Both the position numbers and the translations under genes were made by a program. Under the pieces are notes generated by a model. The model saw nothing but the letters and a program-made list of their open reading frames with translations, did no database searches and was not told the DNA's origin. A stretch of DNA of 11,167 nucleotides. Origin: an uncultured Methylococcaceae bacterium (GTDB taxonomy: Bacteria > Pseudomonadota > Gammaproteobacteria > Methylococcales > Methylococcaceae). Where the stretch lies: assembly GCA_903910005.1 (NCBI GenBank), contig CAIVXW010000162.1, positions 1 through 11,167 on the forward strand, read 5' to 3'. Below, piece by piece: positions 7,874 to 11,167 of the stretch; position 1 is the stretch's first letter; every line of letters starts with the position of its first letter.

Positions 7874-8649
7874 AAATATGGGCCATTTCCAATCAGAAGG
7901 GAGGCGTAGGCAAAACCACGACGGCCATCACCCTCGGCGGGATTCTTGCCAACCGCAAGTTCCGGGTTTTACTGGTGGACATGGATCCTCATGGCTCCCT
8001 GACCAGTTACCTGGGTCTTAATCCGGACGAAATCAGTTTCAGTGTCTATAATCTGTTTCAGGACAGGGTCGCCGGACGGATGCTGCGACCGGAAGCATAC
8101 GTGGTGAACACCGCCTGTGAAGGGATGGCACTGCTGCCATCTTCTACCGCCCTGGCCACGATTGAGCGACTGGCAGGAGTTGGAGGCATGGGCCTGGTCA
8201 TGGCCAACAGCCTGGCACTGCTCAAGGATCAATATGATTACGTTGTACTTGATAGCCCCCCCATGCTGGGTGCCCTGATGGTTAATGCTCTGGCGGCCTG
8301 TACCCAGCTCGTAGTGCCTGTGCTGTCTGAATTTCTGGCGGTACAAGGTCTGGACAGGATGCTGAACACACTGGAGATGATAGCCCGCTCCCGCAAGGTA
8401 TCCATCCCCTGCACTATCGTACCTACCCTGTTTGATCGGCGAACCCGCGCCTCGCAGGAAACCCTGGAAAAACTCAAATTACGTTATGGCTCCCGGGTTT
8501 GGGATCAGGAAATTCCAGTCGACACCCGACTACGCGAGGCCAGTCAGGCGGGGTTGCCGCCATCGCACTACGCACCAGCCTCACGGGCAGTGCAGGCCTA
8601 CTCGAACCTGACCGACCACCTTTTGCAAAACGATCCTCCGACTGGCTGA
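7870..8649 (+). CDS. parC: ParC, ParA-like ATPase for chemotaxis array placement
   Basis: A 259-residue ParA/Soj-family ATPase. In Vibrio the homologue ParC is polar and recruits the chemotaxis arrays there, so both daughters inherit them. It has the deviant Walker A KGGVGKT (residues 10-16) with signature lysine K10, the LLVDMDPHGS strand (34-43, where many ParA proteins have DxDPQ), and Walker B VVLDSPP (125-131). There is no N-terminal DNA-binding extension, which separates it from plasmid ParA repressors. Its place after motD and before a CheW-like gene is the standard site of this orphan ParA in chemotaxis operons, which supports the array role over chromosome partitioning. The GTG start overlaps the motD stop as GTGA. 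No parB lies nearby. Confidence 0.9.
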   Translation: MKIWAISNQKGGVGKTTTAITLGGILANRKFRVLLVDMDPHGSLTSYLGLNPDEISFSVYNLFQDRVAGRMLRPEAYVVNTACEGMALLPSSTALATIERLAGVGGMGLVMANSLALLKDQYDYVVLDSPPMLGALMVNALAACTQLVVPVLSEFLAVQGLDRMLNTLEMIARSRKVSIPCTIVPTLFDRRTRASQETLEKLKLRYGSRVWDQEIPVDTRLREASQAGLPPSHYAPASRAVQAYSNLTDHLLQNDPPTG

Positions 8650-8665
8650 GGCTCCATAGACACAC

Positions 8666-9298
8666 TTGAATACCTCCGAGTATACCGCGAAGGAATCCTG
8701 CATTACCCGGGATCGGGTCTGGGACACCTATCTCAAGGGGCTGCTGACTTTTTCCTACGCCCCCAGGGAAGCCGTTGTCGCTCCGCCTGTCGAGGTACAG
8801 ACCGTTGCCAAACAACCGGTTGTTCCGCCGCCACTGTGGTCAACGACGCCCTTTCAGTGCATGTTTTTCAGGGTGGGAAAAATGCTGCTTGCTGCCCCGC
8901 TGATTACTTTGCGTGAAGTGGTTAAACATGATCCGGCCATCACCAAAAATTTGCCGGGACAACCGTCCTGGTCACGGGGCATCATGGATCATCGCGGCGA
9001 AATCATCAATCTGGTTGATCCCGGCAATTTGCTCATGGGCAGTCGCCATGAGGCCGACAACCGGTGCCATCGCTATATTTTGTTGACGGATCGCCCCGGT
9101 ATCGGCTTTCTGTGCCACGATTTCGTTGACATGTGTAAACTGGATCCTGCAACCGTCTACTGGTATCAAAATCGCCATAAAAGACCCTGGCTGGCCGGGA
9201 TACACCGTGAGCGATTATGCACGGTTATTGACATTGAAAAATTATTGCCGGATACCTATCCGCTTGCAGTCGGAACACTTAAAAAATCCCAGACCTGA
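8666..9298 (+). CDS. parP: ParP-like protein with a CheW-like domain
   Basis: A 210-residue protein: a short N-terminal part with DTYLKGLLTF (20-29), a proline-rich stretch (33-58), then a CheW-like domain (about 62-196). In Vibrio, ParP uses such a domain to join the array and bind the CheA linker, while the rest contacts ParC. Here SRGIMDHRGEIINLVDP (103-119) is the CheW-type core and RPWLAGIHRERLCTVIDI (173-190) the closing part; W175 may match the tryptophan important in Vibrio ParP. The frame opens at a stop (8657-8659), and the first usable start is TTG at 8666, 16 bases after parC. The site TGAGG lies 14 bases away, which is long, so the start is the least certain part. No ATG occurs before residue 66. 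At 210 residues it seems shorter than Vibrio ParP, mainly in the linker. Confidence 0.85.
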   Translation: MNTSEYTAKESCITRDRVWDTYLKGLLTFSYAPREAVVAPPVEVQTVAKQPVVPPPLWSTTPFQCMFFRVGKMLLAAPLITLREVVKHDPAITKNLPGQPSWSRGIMDHRGEIINLVDPGNLLMGSRHEADNRCHRYILLTDRPGIGFLCHDFVDMCKLDPATVYWYQNRHKRPWLAGIHRERLCTVIDIEKLLPDTYPLAVGTLKKSQT

Positions 9299-9364
9299 CC
9301 CTGGAATTGGCCAAACCACCCATCACAAAAAAATACTCCATACAATGACACACGAGAGAGGCTT

Positions 9365-9841
9365 ATGACCGGATCCCTGGAAAAACGTACTGACCCTGTC
9401 AATCAATGGGTCACCTTCCGTCTTGGAGAGGAAACCTATGGCGTCAATGTCATGCAGGTACAAGAGGTATTGAGAATAACCGAAATTGCCCCGGTACCGG
9501 GTTCTCCCGACTATGTCGTGGGCATCATCAATCTCAGGGGCAATGTCGTCACGGTCATTGATACCCGTAAGCGGTTTGGCCTTTATCCAAAGGACTCCGA
9601 CGACTCGTCGCGCATCGTCATCATAGAGGCCGATGACCAGGTCATTGGCATACTGGTTGACAGCGTTGCTGAAGTCGTTGAACTAAGAGCCTCTGAAATA
9701 GAATCCGCCCCTAACGTGGGCAATGAGGAAAGCAGTCGCTATATTCAGGGAGTCACCAGTCGCAATGGAGAACTCCTGATACTGGTCGATCTGAACCGGT
9801 TTTTGAGTGACGAGGAAAAAGCAGAACTGGAGCTTTTTTAG
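9365..9841 (+). CDS. cheW: CheW receptor-kinase coupling protein
   Basis: A 158-residue single-domain CheW that links receptors to CheA P5 in the array. Family marks are QWVTFRLGEETYGVNVMQVQ (14-33), VPGSPDYVVGIINLRGNVVT (44-63) with the IxNLRG core, the DTRKRFGL turn (66-73) and the VDSVAEVVEL strand region. Length is close to E. coli CheW (167). The ATG at 9365 follows a purine-rich GAGAGAGG (9354-9361). A 66-base gap separates it from parP, the longest within the 2850-10307 unit, but I see no sigma-28 promoter in it. Together with ParP this is the second CheW-fold protein of the operon, and CheA P5 is a third CheW-like domain. Confidence 0.96.
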   Translation: MTGSLEKRTDPVNQWVTFRLGEETYGVNVMQVQEVLRITEIAPVPGSPDYVVGIINLRGNVVTVIDTRKRFGLYPKDSDDSSRIVIIEADDQVIGILVDSVAEVVELRASEIESAPNVGNEESSRYIQGVTSRNGELLILVDLNRFLSDEEKAELELF

Positions 9842-9884
9842 TTTTGCATGGTATCAGCCACCGCCAACCTCAACCTACCGCACC

Positions 9885-10307
9885 ATGACGCTCCAAGGCC
9901 TCGCTTTTGATATTACCCTCTCAGCCCTGATCGTGGTAATGGGTATTCTGCTGGTTCGCCTGCATGGGCGGTGCAAAACCCTTGAACAGCGGCATCAGTC
10001 CCTGCAGGACACGCTTGATAAATATCGCCGTGAGCAATATGGTCTGGGTTCGGCTGCCGTGCAGGTTGACAAACGTCTGATGGAACAGGAAAAACGCCTG
10101 CGGGAAATCATCGAAAAGATTGAATGTGGCAGTGCAGGGGATTCGGCGGGGTCTCCTTACTACACCGCCATTGATCGAATCAAAAAGGGAGCCAGTGCCC
10201 AACAGGTGGTAGCCGATTACGGCCTTTCCCTGTCTGAGGCCACGCTGCTGCATAATCTGTATGCCGATACCCGCCACACTGCCGGATCCGACGAAAAACC
10301 GACCTGA
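9885..10307 (+). CDS. DUF2802 membrane-anchored protein of unknown function
   Basis: A 140-residue protein that matches the DUF2802 proteins found after cheW in Pseudomonas and relatives; the family's role is not known to me. A hydrophobic N-terminal segment (8-24, FDITLSALIVVMGILLV) would anchor it in the inner membrane. A charged, coiled-coil-like helix follows (about 28-80, LEQRHQSLQDTLDKYRRE then RLMEQEKRLREIIEKIE). The C-terminal block (95-127, AIDRIKKGASAQQVVADYG then LSLSEATLLHNLY) looks like a small helix-turn-helix-type fold, as in DNA-binding or oligomerising domains. I chose ATG at 9885 because it places the membrane helix at the N-terminus. The frame is open back to 9807, but that part overlaps cheW and reads as unlikely protein. 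No Shine-Dalgarno is evident. It is the last gene of the operon. Confidence 0.8.
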   Translation: MTLQGLAFDITLSALIVVMGILLVRLHGRCKTLEQRHQSLQDTLDKYRREQYGLGSAAVQVDKRLMEQEKRLREIIEKIECGSAGDSAGSPYYTAIDRIKKGASAQQVVADYGLSLSEATLLHNLYADTRHTAGSDEKPT

Positions 10308-10637
10308 ACTGCCCTCAGACGCGCAGTATTTCTCGCCTGATAAAATACCACACAAAAAATAAGTAAAAATTCCCCCTGGCGGCAAAGCAAACGCCCGCAG
10401 ACCTTCCCGCACCCTATTGGGGCAGAGTCCGCTCCAGAGCCTCCACCGGATCAATCTGACACACAAATTTCAATCCCGGATTCTTCCAATCAGTCAATTT
10501 TCCCGTTAGCATTGCTACGTATTGAAGTGTCGTACGAATGGTCATGCTTCGAGATCCACTCCCGGTCAAAGGGCAGCAGCAGAACGCATGACATCCAGCC
10601 TACATCCAAACAACATGCAAAATCACGAGTCAACACA
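10308..10637. other. 330-base stretch without a convincing + strand gene
   Basis: The stretch holds an A-rich tract (about 10341-10375), a possible short - strand reading frame (10414-10545), an 8-base palindrome TCGTACGA (10530-10537) and, presumably, the promoter of the gene at 10638. I found no clear intrinsic terminator after the DUF2802 gene. TAAAAT at 10341-10346 resembles a -10 box but has no -35 at the right distance. The frame of the downstream gene is open back to about 10512, but that extension does not read like protein. Confidence 0.6.
10414..10545 (-). CDS. Possible 43-residue small protein
   Basis: On the - strand an ATG (10545-10543) opens a 43-residue frame ending at TAG (10416-10414). 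The peptide has a balanced, protein-like composition: MTIRTTLQYVAMLTG, then KLTDWKNPGLKFV, then CQIDPVEALERTLPQ. GGGAGTGG lies upstream as a possible ribosome site. The codons upstream of the ATG do not look coding, so it may be a complete small gene, a remnant of a gene's 3' end, or chance. I do not recognise it and propose no function. Confidence 0.25.
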   Translation of the reverse strand: MTIRTTLQYVAMLTGKLTDWKNPGLKFVCQIDPVEALERTLPQ

Positions 10638-10961
10638 ATGAATGCCCAAGCTTCCAGCGTAGAAAACACCGACCCGTTGGGTTCAATTGCCGATGCCATG
10701 AAGGATGCCCTGAATCAGGCCACTGAAGATGCGAGCCGTACCCGCGAACGCATGAGTCAGGTAGGTACGGACGTTGGCAACTCGGTGTCCCGTTTCACCT
10801 ACACCACGTCCTACATGGTGTCTTACGGTGTGGTATACGCCACCGTGTTCGTCGCCAAATCCATCCCGCAGGACAACGCGATTGTCAAAGGCCTGATCGA
10901 CGGTGGCAAGGCCGCGGTCGATGCGGTCAATGAAGCCAAGGGCATCAAGCCCGCCGCCTGA
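10638..10961 (+). CDS. Small unrecognised protein with a tyrosine ladder
   Basis: A 107-residue protein I cannot assign. Residues 1-50 are polar and probably helical, with a charged run (DASRTRERMSQ, 31-41). Residues 53-74 form a hydrophobic stretch in which Y55, Y59, Y63, Y67 and F71 recur every fourth residue, so they would line one face of a helix. Then comes KSIPQDNAIVKGLIDGG (74-90) and KAAVDAVNEAKGIKPAA. The protein could be a small membrane or surface-binding protein; there is no signal peptide. Codons strongly favour C-ending forms (ATC, GTC, GCC, AAC, GAC, TAC), more than in the chemotaxis genes, which suggests high expression. The ATG at 10638 is chosen because the upstream extension reads as non-coding; its ribosome site is weak (ACGAG). 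A strong terminator 33 bases downstream suggests that it is a single-gene unit. Confidence 0.75.
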   Translation: MNAQASSVENTDPLGSIADAMKDALNQATEDASRTRERMSQVGTDVGNSVSRFTYTTSYMVSYGVVYATVFVAKSIPQDNAIVKGLIDGGKAAVDAVNEAKGIKPAA

Positions 10962-10993
10962 ACACGGGTCTGACTCCCACATCCCGTATCCGT

Positions 10994-11030
10994 CCAGACG
11001 GAAACCTCCATCGGATTCCGTCTGGCTTTT
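10994..11030 (+). terminator. Intrinsic terminator after the tyrosine-ladder gene
   Basis: A perfect 10-base-pair stem (CCAGACGGAA at 10994-11003 with TTCCGTCTGG at 11016-11025) closes a 12-base loop. CTTTT follows at 11026-11030. The T run is short, but stem quality and position after the stop codon make termination likely. Confidence 0.8.
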
Positions 11031-11032
11031 GC

Positions 11033-11053
11033 GTGAGTAGCGTTACGCCTCAC
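11033..11053 (+). repeat. Small hairpin with a bulge
   Basis: GTGAG (11033-11037) pairs with CTCAC (11049-11053). Inside, GCG (11040-11042) pairs with CGC (11046-11048) around a TTA loop, leaving TA as a bulge. It has no T tail, so it is not an obvious terminator; it may form in RNA or be chance. Confidence 0.35.
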
Positions 11054-11078
11054 CTGACCCAACCTGAAGCCAACTGGT

Positions 11079-11107
11079 TTTAACGCTTAGTAAACGCTGA
11101 ATAGAAT
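11079..11107 (+). promoter_or_regulatory. Possible sigma-70 promoter for the right-edge gene
   Basis: TTTAAC (11079-11084, 3 of 6 to TTGACA) and TAGAAT (11102-11107, 5 of 6 to TATAAT) are 17 bases apart. They lie just after the terminator and 14 bases before the ATG at 11121, which would give a very short leader. The spacer holds two AACGCT direct repeats. Confidence 0.3.
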
Positions 11108-11120
11108 AATAGGCTCCCCC

Positions 11121-11167
11121 ATGTTTGATGATGCAAATTTTGCAAATCGCCCGACCGGCAAAAATTC
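11121..11167 (+). CDS. Start of an unidentified gene (3' partial)
   Basis: An ATG at 11121 opens a frame that runs to the window edge without a stop: MFDDANFANRPTGKN, 15 residues. AGG at 11111-11113 is a weak ribosome site at suitable distance, and a possible promoter precedes it. The fragment is too short to recognise. Confidence 0.4.
   Translation, partial: MFDDANFANRPTGKN

Noticed and set aside
9807..9884. Upstream extension of the DUF2802 protein
   Set aside because: It overlaps cheW, is low-quality as protein, and would place 26 residues before the membrane helix.
10383..10400. Possible terminator hairpin (GGCG/CGCC) after the DUF2802 gene
   Set aside because: The stem is only four base pairs, and no T run follows on the + strand.
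10541..10592. Seven-base inverted repeat GTCATGC / GCATGAC
   Set aside because: The arms are short and 38 bases apart, with no extension beyond seven bases; likely chance.
10512..10637. TTG-started extension of the tyrosine-ladder protein
   Set aside because: The extra 42 residues read as random (many His, Ser and Arg) and lack the codon bias seen after the ATG at 10638.

Overview
The window is a polar-flagellum and chemotaxis gene block from a gammaproteobacterium. The order is flhF (5' end cut by the window), fleN/flhG, fliA, cheY, cheZ, cheA, motC, motD, parC, parP, cheW and a DUF2802 gene, all on the + strand. This is the order known from Pseudomonas and relatives. CheZ, a C-terminal CheZ peptide that binds CheY, and the ParC/ParP pair fit a polarly flagellated gammaproteobacterium. 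Base composition is moderate and I cannot name the genus. No mobile element, CRISPR array, tRNA or rRNA was seen.

Layout. 1-2676 is a tightly overlapping flagellar control trio: FlhF (SRP-type GTPase that sets pole position), FleN (MinD-type ATPase that sets flagellar number) and FliA (sigma-28). A 173-base gap (2677-2849) separates it from cheY-cheZ-cheA (2850-6300). The motC-motD stator pair (6310-7873) follows, then parC-parP (7870-9298), cheW (9365-9841) and a membrane-anchored DUF2802 protein (9885-10307). Spacing is 0-66 bases or overlapping throughout, so 2850-10307 looks like one transcription unit.

How the genes work together. CheA, coupled to receptors by CheW, phosphorylates CheY; CheZ removes the phosphate; CheY~P acts on the flagellar motor, whose stator includes MotC/MotD. 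ParC (ParA-like ATPase) and ParP (CheW-like domain) place the arrays at the pole and pass them to daughter cells. ParP is known in Vibrio to bind a CheA interdomain segment. Here the corresponding CheA linker carries three copies of a roughly 20-residue acidic/LHGxGKH motif.

The last ~860 bases differ. After a 330-base stretch with no convincing + strand gene (10308-10637) comes a small, unrecognised 107-residue protein with a tyrosine every fourth residue through its hydrophobic segment and strongly biased codons. A clear intrinsic terminator follows it. A new reading frame starts at 11121 and runs off the window.

The points most worth checking are the triple CheA repeat, the absence of cheB between cheA and motC, a divergent -35-recognition helix in FliA, and the tyrosine-ladder protein.
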